Shown piece after piece: positions 26,265 to 35,355 of a stretch of 64,000 nt of DNA. Every line of letters starts with the position of its first letter. Position 1 is the first letter of the stretch. The notes under the pieces were generated by a model that was given only the letters and a program-made list of their open reading frames with translations, made no database searches and was not told the DNA's origin. Source of the stretch: Paraburkholderia tropica (GTDB lineage Bacteria; Pseudomonadota; Gammaproteobacteria; Burkholderiales; Burkholderiaceae); the NCBI RefSeq assembly GCF_914484835.1, contig NZ_CAJZAR010000046.1, positions 52,458 to 116,457 of the forward strand, read 5' to 3'. A program made the position numbers and the translations under genes.

Positions 26265-27052
26265 TTCGACTCCTGCAGGAAGGCGAGCACGACCTTGTTC
26301 CATTCGTCCGCGAGTTCGACGTTCGAAATGTGCGCGGCGTTCAGCTCGACATAACGCGCACCCGGCACCGACTCCGCCAGTTCGCGGCCTTGTGCGGGCG
26401 TCGCGGCCAGATCGTGCGTGCCCGAGATCACGAGCGTCGGCGCCTTGATCGACGAGGCTTCGCCACGCAGGTCGGCGGCGTTGATTGCTTCGCAGTTCGA
26501 AGCATAGCCGTCCTTGTCGGTGTGCACGAACACGTCGCGCACCTGAGACATCACCAGCGCGTTGCGCGCGATGAATTCCGGCGTGTACCAGCGCGGCAGC
26601 ACGGCGTCGGCGAGCGCGAGCATGCCTTCGGCGCGGGCCTTCGCGGCGCGCGGCACCCACACTTCCGGCGTGCCGATCTTCGCGGCGGTGTTGCACAGCA
26701 CGAGGCGGTCGATGCGGTCGGCGAAGCGCGCGCCGAGGCCCACGCCCGTGAGGCCGCCCATCGAGACACCCGCGAAATGCGCGCGCGCGATGCCGAGATG
26801 ATCGAGCAGGCCGATCACGTCGCCGGTCAGTTGTTCGATCGTGTACGGACCTTGCGGCGCGGCCGAATGGCCGTGACCGCGCGTGTCGTAACGCAGGACG
26901 CGGAAATGCTTCGAGAATTCGACGAGCTGGGGCGTCCACATCGACACGTCGCTACCGAGCGAGTTCGACAGAACCAGCCACGGCGCCGTGCTGTCTTGCG
27001 CACCGTCGATGCGGTAGAACAGCTGCGTGTCGTTGACGGCTGCATAAGGCAT
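26261..27052 (-). CDS. pcaD: 3-Oxoadipate enol-lactonase
   Basis: A 263-residue alpha/beta hydrolase. The nucleophile is Ser97 in GVSMGG; the catalytic His is in NAAHISNVE near the C-terminus and an Asp in GTHDLAA. It opens beta-ketoadipate enol-lactone to beta-ketoadipate. The gene begins 4 bp after the pcaB stop and ends overlapping pcaC. Length and motifs are normal for PcaD. Confidence 0.94.
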   Translation of the reverse strand: MPYAAVNDTQLFYRIDGAQDSTAPWLVLSNSLGSDVSMWTPQLVEFSKHFRVLRYDTRGHGHSAAPQGPYTIEQLTGDVIGLLDHLGIARAHFAGVSMGGLTGVGLGARFADRIDRLVLCNTAAKIGTPEVWVPRAAKARAEGMLALADAVLPRWYTPEFIARNALVMSQVRDVFVHTDKDGYASNCEAINAADLRGEASSIKAPTLVISGTHDLAATPAQGRELAESVPGARYVELNAAHISNVELADEWNKVVLAFLQESK

Positions 27053-27056
27053 GCGG

Positions 27057-28436
27057 TTACTCCTGATGAGTCTGCGATGAAGAATGAGGCGAACGCTTCG
27101 CGTACGACGCGAGCACCGCGTCGACAAAGGCGTGCGCTTCGCCCACGTAATGAGCGGGGTCGAGCAGCGCTTTAAGACGATTTTCGTCTAGATGCTGCGT
27201 GACGGCGGGATCGTCCGCGAGCACGTCGTAGAGCGTGCGTTGCGATTGCACCGCCTGTTTCGAGGCCTTTTCGACGAGGTGATGCGCATCGAGGCGGCCA
27301 ATGCGGTCGCCGAGCGCGAGCATCACGGCCTCGCCGAGAATCAGGCCATGCGTGACGTCGAGATTGGCCGCGAGTCGTTCGGGCCGCACTTCCAGTCCGC
27401 CGGTAATCTGTTCGATCTGCGCGAGCGCGCCGCCCGCGAGACGCGCGAGTTCGGGCAGCGCGTCCCATTCGGCTTGCCAGCCACCGAGCGCGCGTTCGTG
27501 CTCCTGCACCATGCCTGCGAACACCGTGGCGACGAGACCCGGCGCGCGCGTGGCGGCGGTGAGCACCGCTGCACAGCCGACCGGATTGCGCTTGTGGGGC
27601 ATGGTGGACGAACCGCCCTTGCCCGCCGCCGCCGGCTCGCCGAGTTCGCCGATCTCGGTCTGCATCTGCAGCGAGATATCGCGCGCGATCTTGCCGAGCG
27701 TGCCGATCAGCATGCCGAAGAACGCCGCCGCTTCGGCGATGCGGTCGCGTTGCGTATGCCACGGCAGCGTGGGCTGCGAGAGGCCGAGTTCCTTCGCGAG
27801 TTCGGTGCTGACGTTCACGGCCGCGTCGCGCAGGCTCGCGAGCGTGCCCGCTGCACCGCCGAATTGCAACACGAGCGCGCGTTCGCGCAAGGCCGCAAGA
27901 CGCTCGCGATGACGCAGCAGCGTATCGAGCCACTGCGCGAATTTCAGACCGAGCGTGATCGGCAGCGCCTGCTGCAACCACGTGCGTCCGACTGCGGGCG
28001 TCGCGCGGTGTGCGCGGGCGAGTTCGGCGAGATTGGCGCAGGTGGCGTCGAGACCCGTTTCGATCAGCGCGAGCGCGTCGCGCAGTTGCAGCACGGTCGC
28101 CGTGTCGATGATGTCCTGGCTCGTCGCGCCCCAATGCACGTATTTCGCGGCCTCGGGATCGGCCTCTTTCACGCGCGCGGTCAGTTGCTTGACGAGCGGA
28201 ATCGCCAGATTGCCACCGAGTGCGGCGTCGCGCGCAAGCGCTTCGGCATCGAGCCGATCCGCACGGCAGGTCGCGACGATCGCCGCCACGGCCGTCTGCG
28301 GAATCACGCCATGCAGCGCCGACGCGCGGGCAAGCGCCGCTTCCACGTCGAGCATGCGCTGGAGCGTGGCCTCGCTCGACCACGCGGCGTTCATCGGCTC
28401 GGTGCCGCAAATGAGGCTCGTCAGGCGTTCAATCAT
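27057..28436 (-). CDS. pcaB: 3-Carboxy-cis,cis-muconate cycloisomerase
   Basis: A 459-residue member of the fumarase/aspartase superfamily. The signature loop GGSSTMPHKRNPVGC is intact, and an HWGATSQDIIDTA segment forms another part of the active site. It cyclises 3-carboxymuconate, the ring-cleavage product of protocatechuate, to gamma-carboxymuconolactone. The ATG at 28436 is preferred over an upstream in-frame ATG because it matches the family N-terminus. A 122-bp gap separates it from pcaJ, the largest gap within the cluster. Confidence 0.94.
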   Translation of the reverse strand: MIERLTSLICGTEPMNAAWSSEATLQRMLDVEAALARASALHGVIPQTAVAAIVATCRADRLDAEALARDAALGGNLAIPLVKQLTARVKEADPEAAKYVHWGATSQDIIDTATVLQLRDALALIETGLDATCANLAELARAHRATPAVGRTWLQQALPITLGLKFAQWLDTLLRHRERLAALRERALVLQFGGAAGTLASLRDAAVNVSTELAKELGLSQPTLPWHTQRDRIAEAAAFFGMLIGTLGKIARDISLQMQTEIGELGEPAAAGKGGSSTMPHKRNPVGCAAVLTAATRAPGLVATVFAGMVQEHERALGGWQAEWDALPELARLAGGALAQIEQITGGLEVRPERLAANLDVTHGLILGEAVMLALGDRIGRLDAHHLVEKASKQAVQSQRTLYDVLADDPAVTQHLDENRLKALLDPAHYVGEAHAFVDAVLASYAKRSPHSSSQTHQE

Positions 28437-28558
28437 GGATCGATATGAAAAAGATATGGATGCGCGCAAACGCAGATGGCGCGGCGCCCGGCGACTGTTG
28501 CCGCCAGACCCGCGCCACGCTGGTGTTCATCTGCGAGAGGAACGCGCGTTGCCGCAGT

Positions 28559-29218
28559 TTACGCCGCGCGGCGATTCTGCGTCGCGTCGATCAGCGGCAC
28601 GCCGGCAAGCTTTTGCAGCGCGTCGAAGTCGATGTCCGAATAGATCTCGCGCACGGCGAGGCCGTCCGGCGTCACGTCGAACGCGGCGAGGTCCGTGTAG
28701 ATGCGGCCCACGCAGTTCACGCCCGTGACCGGGTACGAGCATTCGCTCACGAGCTTGCTTTCGCCCTGCTTCGTCAGCAGTTCCATCATCACGAACACCT
28801 GCTTCGCGCCGAGCGCGAGGTCCATCGCGCCGCCCACGGCGGGGATGGCGTCCGGTGCGCCGGTGTGCCAGTTCGCGAGGTCGCCCTTCACCGACACCTG
28901 GAACGCGCCGAGCACGCAGTAGTCGAGGTGGCCGCCGCGCATCATCGCGAACGAGTCCGCGTGATGGAAGAAGGCGCCGCCGGTCAGCAGCGTGACGTGC
29001 TGCTTGCCTGCGTTGATGAGTTCGTCGTCTTCCAGACCGGGCGCGGGCGCCGGGCCCATGCCGAGCAGACCGTTCTCGCTGTGCAGGAAGATTTCCTTGC
29101 TCGGATCGAGGTGGTTGGCCACCAGCGTCGGCACGCCAATGCCGAGATTCACATAAGCGCCCTCAGGAATGTCCTGAGCCACGCGTTGAGCCATTTCGTC
29201 GCGATTCAACCGTTTCAT
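28559..29218 (-). CDS. pcaJ: 3-Oxoadipate CoA-transferase, subunit B
   Basis: A 219-residue class I CoA-transferase beta subunit. The catalytic glutamate lies in the SENGLLGMGP motif near residue 50. With PcaI it moves CoA from succinyl-CoA to beta-ketoadipate. It follows pcaI by 17 bp. The thiolase PcaF, which finishes the pathway, is not in this window. Confidence 0.94.
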   Translation of the reverse strand: MKRLNRDEMAQRVAQDIPEGAYVNLGIGVPTLVANHLDPSKEIFLHSENGLLGMGPAPAPGLEDDELINAGKQHVTLLTGGAFFHHADSFAMMRGGHLDYCVLGAFQVSVKGDLANWHTGAPDAIPAVGGAMDLALGAKQVFVMMELLTKQGESKLVSECSYPVTGVNCVGRIYTDLAAFDVTPDGLAVREIYSDIDFDALQKLAGVPLIDATQNRRAA

Positions 29219-29235
29219 TGCATAACTCCGTAGCG

Positions 29236-29937
29236 TCAGGCGGCCTGGCCGGCTTGCTGCGCTTGATGCGCGGCCTGCGGCACTTCAACGACGCGCTGCA
29301 CGAAAATGCCCGGCGTCACGATGTTTTCTGGATCGAGCTGGCCGAGTTCGACCACTTCCGACACCTGCGCGATCGCCACCTTGGCGGCGCTCGCCATGAT
29401 CGGGCCGAAGTTGCGCGCCGTTTTACGATAGACCAGATTGCCCCAGCGGTCGCCCTTGTACGCCTTGATCAGCGCGAAGTCGGCGTGCAGCGGCGCTTCC
29501 AGCACGTATTGGCGGCCGTCGATCAGGCGCGTTTCCTTGCCTTCGGCCAGCTTCGTGCCGTAGCCCGTGGGCGTGAAGAAACCGCCGATACCGGCGCCCG
29601 CCGCGCGGATGCGCTCGGCCAGGTTGCCTTGCGGCACGAGTTCAAGCTCGACTTCGCCGGCGCGATAGAGGCCGTCGAACACGTACGAGTCGGTCTGGCG
29701 CGGGAACGAGCAGATGATCTTGCGCACCCGCTTGGCCTTGAGCAGCGCGGCCAGGCCCGTGTCGCCGTTGCCGGCGTTGTTGTTCACGATCGTGAGCTCT
29801 TTCGAGCCTTGCGCGATCAGCGCGTCGATCAGTTCCGCCGGCATGCCGGCCGTGCCGAAGCCGCCGATCATCACCGTGGCGCCGTCCTGAATGTCGGCGA
29901 CGGCGGCTTGAAGCGAGTCGAAAATCTTGTTGATCAT
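29236..29937 (-). CDS. pcaI: 3-Oxoadipate CoA-transferase, subunit A
   Basis: A 233-residue class I CoA-transferase alpha subunit with the CoA-binding motif GGFGTAGMP near residue 24 and the NNAGNGDTG region. The start is ATG 29937, preceded by AGGAGC. It is the first gene of a minus-strand run pcaI-pcaJ-pcaB-pcaD-pcaC. The protocatechuate dioxygenase genes pcaHG are not here, so this run covers the middle and late steps of the beta-ketoadipate pathway only. Confidence 0.94.
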   Translation of the reverse strand: MINKIFDSLQAAVADIQDGATVMIGGFGTAGMPAELIDALIAQGSKELTIVNNNAGNGDTGLAALLKAKRVRKIICSFPRQTDSYVFDGLYRAGEVELELVPQGNLAERIRAAGAGIGGFFTPTGYGTKLAEGKETRLIDGRQYVLEAPLHADFALIKAYKGDRWGNLVYRKTARNFGPIMASAAKVAIAQVSEVVELGQLDPENIVTPGIFVQRVVEVPQAAHQAQQAGQAA

Positions 29938-29999
29938 GCCTGCTCCTGAAAGCGATGCGCATCGCGGAAAGTCCACGCCACTCGATCGCGAAAAAGTTC

Positions 30000-30028
30000 T
30001 ATATACGAACACTGATTCGTTTAGCGAA
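30000..30028 (-). promoter_or_regulatory. pcaI promoter with overlapping inverted repeats
   Basis: On the minus strand TTCGCT (30023-30028) and TATATA (30000-30005) are 17 bp apart and fit a sigma-70 promoter. Half-sites ACGAA (30005-30009), TTCGT (30016-30020) and CGAA (30025-30028) overlap it. The pattern recalls IclR-type PcaR sites (GTTCGAT...), which also overlap the pcaI promoter in Pseudomonas. Confidence 0.55.
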
Positions 30029-30289
30029 CGTCCAGCGCATTATCGGAGCGCCCAGGCGCGCTTGTCAAGGCGGGACTTCCTTAGGGCAACCCCGAGCGCG
30101 CGCGGATTCTTCAGCGGAAATATCGTGCATTGACCTACAACAATGCACTGAAATGCATGTGCGCGGCGGCACGCCGTCCACCGCCGCGCCCCGACCCGGG
30201 CACATACCCCAATATCTGGAATCCGCATGTTTGCACTAAGGTCTATCCCGTTTAGACATAGTGCGGCGCTGCCCGCGCGCTCCCGCCCG

Positions 30290-31213
30290 ATGCAAGACCT
30301 CGACCTGAATCTGATCCCCTATCTCGTTGCGATGGAGGACACGCGCAACGTCAGCCGCGCCGCCGAACGGCTCGGCGTGAGCCAGCCGCGCGTGAGCACG
30401 GCGCTCGGCAAGCTGCGCGAGTATTTCGGCGATCCGCTGTTCGTGCGCACGTCGCGCGGCATGGAGCCCACGCCACGCGCGCTCGGGCTGATTCCCGCCG
30501 CGCGCGACGCGCTGATTCGCATCGAAAAAGGCATGCTCGAAGATCAGGCCTTCGATCCGGCCACCAGCACGCACACGTTTTCGATCGCGCTCTCGGATGT
30601 CGGCGAAATCGTGTTTCTGCCGCGGCTGCTGCAAATGCTCGCCGAGCGCGCGCCGCATGCGAATCTGCGCTCGGTGTCGCTGCCGCCCAGCCAGGTCGAA
30701 CGCGGCCTCGAATCGGGCGACATCGATCTGGCCGTCGGTTACTTTCCCGACCTCGGCGGCAATAACTTTTTCCAGCAGCGGCTTTTCACGCATCGCTTCA
30801 TCTGCCTGATGCGCAGCAACCACCCGCTCGCGGGCAAGCCGATCACGCTCGAACAATTTCTCGCGCTCGGCCATGCGGTGGTCCGCGCCGAAGGACGCAG
30901 CCAGGAAGTGCTCGAACATTTCCTGGAGAAGAAGCGCCTGCGCCGCCGCGCCGTGCTCGAAACGCCCCACTTCATGAGCCTGCCGTTCATCCTCACGCGC
31001 ACCGACCTGATCGCGACGGTGCCGCACGCGATCGGCTTCGCGTATGTCTCCGAGCACGCGTCGATCACGCTCGTCGAGCCGCCGCTGCCCTTGCCGCACT
31101 TCGACCTCAAGCAGTACTGGCATCGCAAGTATCACAACGCGCCGCGCGGCGCGTGGCTGCGCAGCGTGGTCGCCGAACTCTTCAATGACGCGATGGACGA
31201 ATGGCCGAAGTGA
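30290..31213 (+). CDS. LysR-family regulator divergent from pcaI
   Basis: A 307-residue LysR protein from ATG 30290. The helix-turn-helix lies at about 4-63 (RNVSRAAERLGVSQPRVSTALGKLREYF), followed by a ligand-binding domain of NodD/NahR/LinR type (FSIALSDVGEIVFLPRLL). It is divergent from pcaI with 352 bp between, so it is a natural candidate for the pca regulator; PcaQ, a LysR protein, plays this part in some bacteria. The repeats over the pcaI promoter look more like IclR-type sites, so a second regulator may act there. Confidence 0.88.
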   Translation: MQDLDLNLIPYLVAMEDTRNVSRAAERLGVSQPRVSTALGKLREYFGDPLFVRTSRGMEPTPRALGLIPAARDALIRIEKGMLEDQAFDPATSTHTFSIALSDVGEIVFLPRLLQMLAERAPHANLRSVSLPPSQVERGLESGDIDLAVGYFPDLGGNNFFQQRLFTHRFICLMRSNHPLAGKPITLEQFLALGHAVVRAEGRSQEVLEHFLEKKRLRRRAVLETPHFMSLPFILTRTDLIATVPHAIGFAYVSEHASITLVEPPLPLPHFDLKQYWHRKYHNAPRGAWLRSVVAELFNDAMDEWPK

Positions 31214-31321
31214 GCGCGGCCTCCGAACATTCGCGCGCTCGCACGGTCATCCAGGATTCATGGAACAATGCGCGTTCGTGGCGCGCCGAGCGGGCGTCGG
31301 CCACATGACAGGAGCCGATGC

Positions 31322-31984
31322 ATGAGCGACGCAAAGAACACTGAAAAGAAAGGTAAGAAACGCCCGTCGAAGGACGCCGTGGAGATCGCCGCGCGCCCGT
31401 CGCGCACCGAAGCGGAAGACGCCGTGCGCGTGCTGCTGCGCTGGGCCGGCGACGATCCCACGCGCGAAGGTCTGATCGATACGCCCGGGCGCGTGGTGCG
31501 CGCCTACGAGGAATTCTTCGCGGGTTATCAGCTCGATCCGCGCGAGATCCTGTCGCGCACGTTCTCGGAAGTCGACGGTTACGACGAGATGATCGTGCTG
31601 AAGGACATCCGCTTCGAGAGCTACTGCGAGCACCATATGGTGCCGATCATCGGCCGCGCGCACGTGGCGTATCTGCCCGAGCATCGCGTGGTGGGCATCT
31701 CGAAGCTCGCGCGCCTCGTCGACGCTTTCGCGAAGCGCCTGCAGATTCAGGAAAAGATGACTGCGCAGATCGCCGACACGCTCAACGACGTGCTGCAGCC
31801 GAAGGGCGTGGGCGTGATTCTCGAAGCCGCGCATCAATGCATGTCGACGCGCGGCGTGCACAAGGCGGGCGTGTCGATGGTCACGTCGCGCATGCTCGGC
31901 ACGTTCCGCACCGACCCGTCCACGCGCCGCGAGTTTCTCGCGATCGTCGGCAATCCGGGCGCGATGAGCGTGGCGAATACCTGA
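31322..31984 (+). CDS. folE: GTP cyclohydrolase I
   Basis: A 220-residue type I GTP cyclohydrolase, which turns GTP into dihydroneopterin triphosphate for folate synthesis. Zinc ligands are visible in SYCEHHMVP and in the later HQCMSTRGV segment. The start is ATG 31322 with AGGAGCC before it; a longer frame has no family match. The N-terminal 25 residues are Lys-rich and probably disordered. A GC hairpin follows the stop. Confidence 0.95.
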   Translation: MSDAKNTEKKGKKRPSKDAVEIAARPSRTEAEDAVRVLLRWAGDDPTREGLIDTPGRVVRAYEEFFAGYQLDPREILSRTFSEVDGYDEMIVLKDIRFESYCEHHMVPIIGRAHVAYLPEHRVVGISKLARLVDAFAKRLQIQEKMTAQIADTLNDVLQPKGVGVILEAAHQCMSTRGVHKAGVSMVTSRMLGTFRTDPSTRREFLAIVGNPGAMSVANT

Positions 31985-31998
31985 TCCTCGCGATCAGA

Positions 31999-32022
31999 CG
32001 GACGCCGCGCCCGCGGCGTCCG
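31999..32022. terminator. Hairpin between convergent folE and serine acetyltransferase genes
   Basis: A perfect 10-bp stem (31999-32008 with 32013-32022, four-base loop) stands 15 bp after the folE stop and 32 bp before the stop of the opposite gene. It could serve both transcripts. No T run follows. Confidence 0.6.
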
Positions 32023-32053
32023 CCCTATCGAACGAACGCGAACCAACGCCAGA

Positions 32054-32977
32054 TTACTGGCCGTCGTTGCCGCGCTCGATTTCGCGGATCTTGCCCTGAC
32101 GCACGCTGCTGCCCGGCGGCACGCTATGCGTGAGCCACACGTTGCCGCCAATCACCGAACCCTTGCCGATGGTCACGCGGCCCAGAATCGTCGCGCCCGC
32201 GTAGATCACCACGTCGTCCTCGACGATCGGATGACGCGCGTTGCCCTTCACGAGCGTGCCGTCGAGATCGGCGGCAAAACTCTTCGCGCCCAGCGTCACC
32301 GCCTGATAAACGCGCACGCGCTCGCCGATGATCGCCGTTTCGCCGATCACCACGCCCGTGCCGTGATCGATGAAGAAGCTCGGGCCGATCTGCGCGCCCG
32401 GGTGAATATCGATGCCGGTGGCCGAATGCGCGATCTCGTTGATGAAGCGCGCGAGCAACGGCACGCCGAGCCGATGCAGCGCGTGCGCGAGCCGGTGATG
32501 CGTCATCGCCCACACGCCCGGATAGCAGAGCAGGATTTCGGTGATGTGCTGCGCGGCGGGGTCGCCCGTGAAGGCGGCCTGAATATCGCTCACGAGCAGC
32601 GCGCGAATGCCGGGCAGCTGATGGCCGAACTCGCGCGCGACTTCGAAGGCGCGCGTGCGCAGGATGTCGTCGGCGGCATCGGCGTATTCCGGCAGGAAGC
32701 GCAGCGCGCGTCGGATCTGTTCGGCAAGCAGGCGCAGCGTGCTTTCCAGTGTGTGGCCGACGTAGTAATCGACGCTCTCGTCGGTCAGGTCGGGCGCGCC
32801 GTAATGCGTCGGGAACAGCGCCGCGCGCAGCCCCTGCACGATATTGATGACGGCGTCGCGCGACGGCAATTCGCGGATGCCGAGCGGATGGCGCGTGCGG
32901 TGGCGTTCCTCGCGCGACGCGCGCAGATCGGCGACGATCTGTTCGAGGCCCCAGTCGGGGCTGGCAGGTGTGGACAT
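32054..32977 (-). CDS. epsC: Serine O-acetyltransferase (EpsC/CysE type)
   Basis: A 307-residue protein that acetylates serine for cysteine synthesis. The N-terminal helical domain (about 1-170) is followed by a left-handed beta-helix of hexapeptide repeats (about 185-290), with the catalytic-site segment FIDHGTGVVIGETAIIG. The longer N-terminal part matches the EpsC form, which is common in Burkholderiales and Bacteroidetes. ATG 32977 is used. The C-terminal tail (RQGKIREIERGNDGQ) is shorter than in E. coli CysE and lacks its terminal Ile. Confidence 0.93.
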   Translation of the reverse strand: MSTPASPDWGLEQIVADLRASREERHRTRHPLGIRELPSRDAVINIVQGLRAALFPTHYGAPDLTDESVDYYVGHTLESTLRLLAEQIRRALRFLPEYADAADDILRTRAFEVAREFGHQLPGIRALLVSDIQAAFTGDPAAQHITEILLCYPGVWAMTHHRLAHALHRLGVPLLARFINEIAHSATGIDIHPGAQIGPSFFIDHGTGVVIGETAIIGERVRVYQAVTLGAKSFAADLDGTLVKGNARHPIVEDDVVIYAGATILGRVTIGKGSVIGGNVWLTHSVPPGSSVRQGKIREIERGNDGQ

Positions 32978-33125
32978 GGTAATGCGGCGGCGGCGGCAGG
33001 CACCGCACAGGAGTGTATCGACCCCAGAGATTACCGCTTTTCTCGATAGTTCGCCGAGGTCCGCCTGGGCGCGGAACGCATCGATTCAGCATCGGCAAGC
33101 GGCAAGGCGCGGGGCGATACGCGGA

Positions 33126-33359
33126 TCAGAGCGTGACGCTGCTGGCGTCGATCCAGCGCACGGCCCAGTCGCGTGCGTGGGCGATGGCGGCGCGTTCGTC
33201 GTCGAAACGGAGATCGGAGGGAAAAAAACGATTGGCCACGAGTTCGCCGTCGCTCGAACGCGAGATCACGACATAGGGTTGATACGTGCCGTCGCCGGTG
33301 CGCGCCGGTGCACAGTTGAGCAGGTAACCGCGATGCGTGAATGCAGCGTCGAAGTGCAT
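33126..33359 (-). CDS. Small conserved-looking protein, unknown
   Basis: A 77-residue protein from ATG 33359. It looks like one small alpha/beta domain: a strand (YQPYVVISRS), a loop with Asp and Arg, and a C-terminal helix with a WAVRWID motif. The composition is not low-complexity and codon use fits the neighbours, which supports a real gene. I cannot name the family. Confidence 0.65.
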   Translation of the reverse strand: MHFDAAFTHRGYLLNCAPARTGDGTYQPYVVISRSSDGELVANRFFPSDLRFDDERAAIAHARDWAVRWIDASSVTL

Positions 33360-33663
33360 GTGTCTCGTCCGCCCCTGACTGCCTCGTTCGTTTTTTGTCA
33401 GGCGCGTGCAGGATCGATGCGGCAAAGCCACAGCCCGGCCGTGATTTCAGGCCGTTAATCTAAAGCGCGCCAACTCGTTGAAAGAGGATCATACTCCGAG
33501 GAAATACGGCGATCCAACGAAAAAAATGCGAAATCGCTGGAGGCGTTCTCCTGGCGTACCGGCTTGATTTTCGGTCCGATTCCAGATTTCAAAACCGTGT
33601 GGAACGCCAATTGCTGAACCAGGGAGTACCGCTTCTGAGCCAGCCTCTTTGACGGAGGACATC
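33360..33663. other. Intergenic region
   Basis: About 300 bp between divergent genes. The middle part (33460-33600) is richer in A and T and must hold the promoters. A good ribosome site (GGAGG) ends the region before ATG 33664. Nothing else was recognised. Confidence 0.4.
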
Positions 33664-34101
33664 ATGAATCGCCCCGACGACACGCACGCCACGCAGCCCG
33701 GCGCGCCGCGCAGCGCCGAATTGCACAACGATCGCACGCACGACAGCACGGTGGACACCGACGGCAAGAATCGCGAAGCCGCGCGGCTCGCGGGCGCCGG
33801 CGACATCGGCCCCGACGAGATCACCACGAGCAACGCCACGCTCGACAACAGCATGCCCGAAGCGAACGACGGCTTCGCGGGCTTCGACAGCCGCAGCGGC
33901 GCGCATCGTCATCCGTTCGCGACGCAGGCCGATTTCGAAGCTGTCGACAAGGGCATGGCCCCGCCGGAAACGACCCTCGACGCCGAGCGGCAATTCGCCG
34001 AGCCGGGCGAGCGCGGCGCACGCCGCAGCCCCGGCCGCATCCACTACGCGATCAACCATCTGCGGCCGACCCGCATCATCGAATTGCAACGCAAACCGTA
34101 A
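33664..34101 (+). CDS. Disordered hydrophilic protein, unknown
   Basis: A 145-residue protein rich in Asp, Asn, Ala, Thr and Gly with no hydrophobic segment. It is likely unfolded for most of its length; only the last 25 residues (RIHYAINHLRPTRIIEL) look ordered. The start ATG 33664 has GGAGG at six bases. Such hydrophilic proteins are often stress-related, but that is inference. A perfect 12-bp hairpin follows 32 bp after the stop. Confidence 0.7.
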   Translation: MNRPDDTHATQPGAPRSAELHNDRTHDSTVDTDGKNREAARLAGAGDIGPDEITTSNATLDNSMPEANDGFAGFDSRSGAHRHPFATQADFEAVDKGMAPPETTLDAERQFAEPGERGARRSPGRIHYAINHLRPTRIIELQRKP

Positions 34102-34133
34102 CGCTCGAATGCGGGAATGCTGGAAAACATGAC

Positions 34134-34166
34134 GCGCGCATGACGCAATCAATCCGTCATGCGCGC
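34134..34166 (+). terminator. Perfect 12-bp hairpin
   Basis: GCGCGCATGACG (34134-34145) and CGTCATGCGCGC (34155-34166) pair perfectly over a nine-base loop. There is no T run. It is placed to stop or stabilise the transcript of the disordered-protein gene. Confidence 0.55.
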
Positions 34167-34626
34167 GCATACGCCGATTTAAAGACACCGAATGCGCCGA
34201 TATCGGCGCGCCGCCGTTTTTTCGTAAAGCCGGTCTCAAGCACGGATGACTGTCATTGCAGCCATTCGCATGTCATTGCGCCGACGGTAAAATCCCGCCG
34301 CGCTCGTCGCTTTATTACCGAATTTGATTAAGCGAATTACAGAATCGGTAATGAAAGCGGCAATCCAGTTCCGTTTTCCGCGCCCGAACGCGCGCGGCGC
34401 TCGCTCCCGATCGGCACTTTTGTTCAGCCGCCGACGAGATACTCGCCAGGGATTTTCCCCAACGGCGGGCAAATCCCTGGATCAAAGCCCACAGCGCTGC
34501 GGGATAAAGACGAGCATGACGGAATTTAGTGATAAATTGTTACATCATAAGAAGCCATAAGAAGCGAGGCCAGAGCCCGCCGGGCGCTGGTAGCGGACTG
34601 GCCCACCGCCGACGGAGAGTGTTGAC
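34167..34626. other. Intergenic region upstream of the LuxR gene
   Basis: About 460 bp without a convincing gene. It contains the 14-bp palindrome CGCCGATATCGGCG (34195-34208) and an AT-rich stretch (34320-34360 and 34510-34560) that should carry the promoter of the LuxR gene. No lux box was seen here. Confidence 0.45.
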
Positions 34627-35355
34627 GTGCCTCTACATTTCATTGAGCAGATGTCGCCCGTGCTCGACGCGCCCGAAGAGGCCGCGTGGTTCGACGCGGT
34701 GTCGCAGCTTGCCGTTTCGTGGGGTTTCGGCCAGGTCATGCTGGCGATCCTGCCGCGTGCCGGCATGCGGCTCGAGGACGCGTTCATCCGAACGAACTAT
34801 TCGGCTGCCTGGCGGCAGACCTATAACGACAACGGGATGGCGTATTTCGACCCGACGGTGACGCATTGCACGACGCGTTCGTCGCCGCTCATCTGGTCGC
34901 CGGAACTGTTTGCCACCGAGCAGCAGCAAACCATGTATGAGGAAGCCCGCTCGCATGGGCTGCGCGCCGGCATTACGCTGCCGATCCATGGCCCGCGCCA
35001 GGAAACCGGCATGTTGTGCTTCGTGAACGACGTGAATCCGTCGGACCAGTTCTGGCAGGACGTGAATCGTGCGCTGCCGAACCTGGTCTTGCTGCGGGAT
35101 CTCGTGCTCGACACGAGCCAGCGCCATCTGAACGATCACGCCCAGTCGCTGGTTCCCAAGCTCACGCCGCGCGAAAAGGAATGCCTCAAGTGGACTGCCC
35201 TCGGCAAGTCCACTTGGGAGATTTCGCACATCCTCAATTGCTCCGAGGCCGTCGTGAACTTCCACATGAAAAATATTCGCGGGAAGTTCGGCGTGAACTC
35301 ACGGCGTGCGGCAGCCGTGATTGCGACGCAGATGGGCCTTATTGACCCGGGCTAA
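34627..35355 (+). CDS. braR: LuxR-type quorum-sensing regulator (BraR-like)
   Basis: A 242-residue protein starting at GTG 34627, with GGAG nine bases before. The N-terminal autoinducer domain has the conserved acyl-homoserine-lactone contacts Trp62, Tyr66, Asp75, Pro76, Trp90 and Gly115. The C-terminal LuxR helix-turn-helix spans about 176-236 (LTPREKECLKWTALGKSTWE...). With an RsaL-like gene and a LuxI gene next to it, the order matches the BraR-RsaL-BraI system of Paraburkholderia, which uses long-chain 3-oxo lactones. The 3' end overlaps the rsaL 3' end by 17 bp. Confidence 0.92.
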   Translation: MPLHFIEQMSPVLDAPEEAAWFDAVSQLAVSWGFGQVMLAILPRAGMRLEDAFIRTNYSAAWRQTYNDNGMAYFDPTVTHCTTRSSPLIWSPELFATEQQQTMYEEARSHGLRAGITLPIHGPRQETGMLCFVNDVNPSDQFWQDVNRALPNLVLLRDLVLDTSQRHLNDHAQSLVPKLTPREKECLKWTALGKSTWEISHILNCSEAVVNFHMKNIRGKFGVNSRRAAAVIATQMGLIDPG

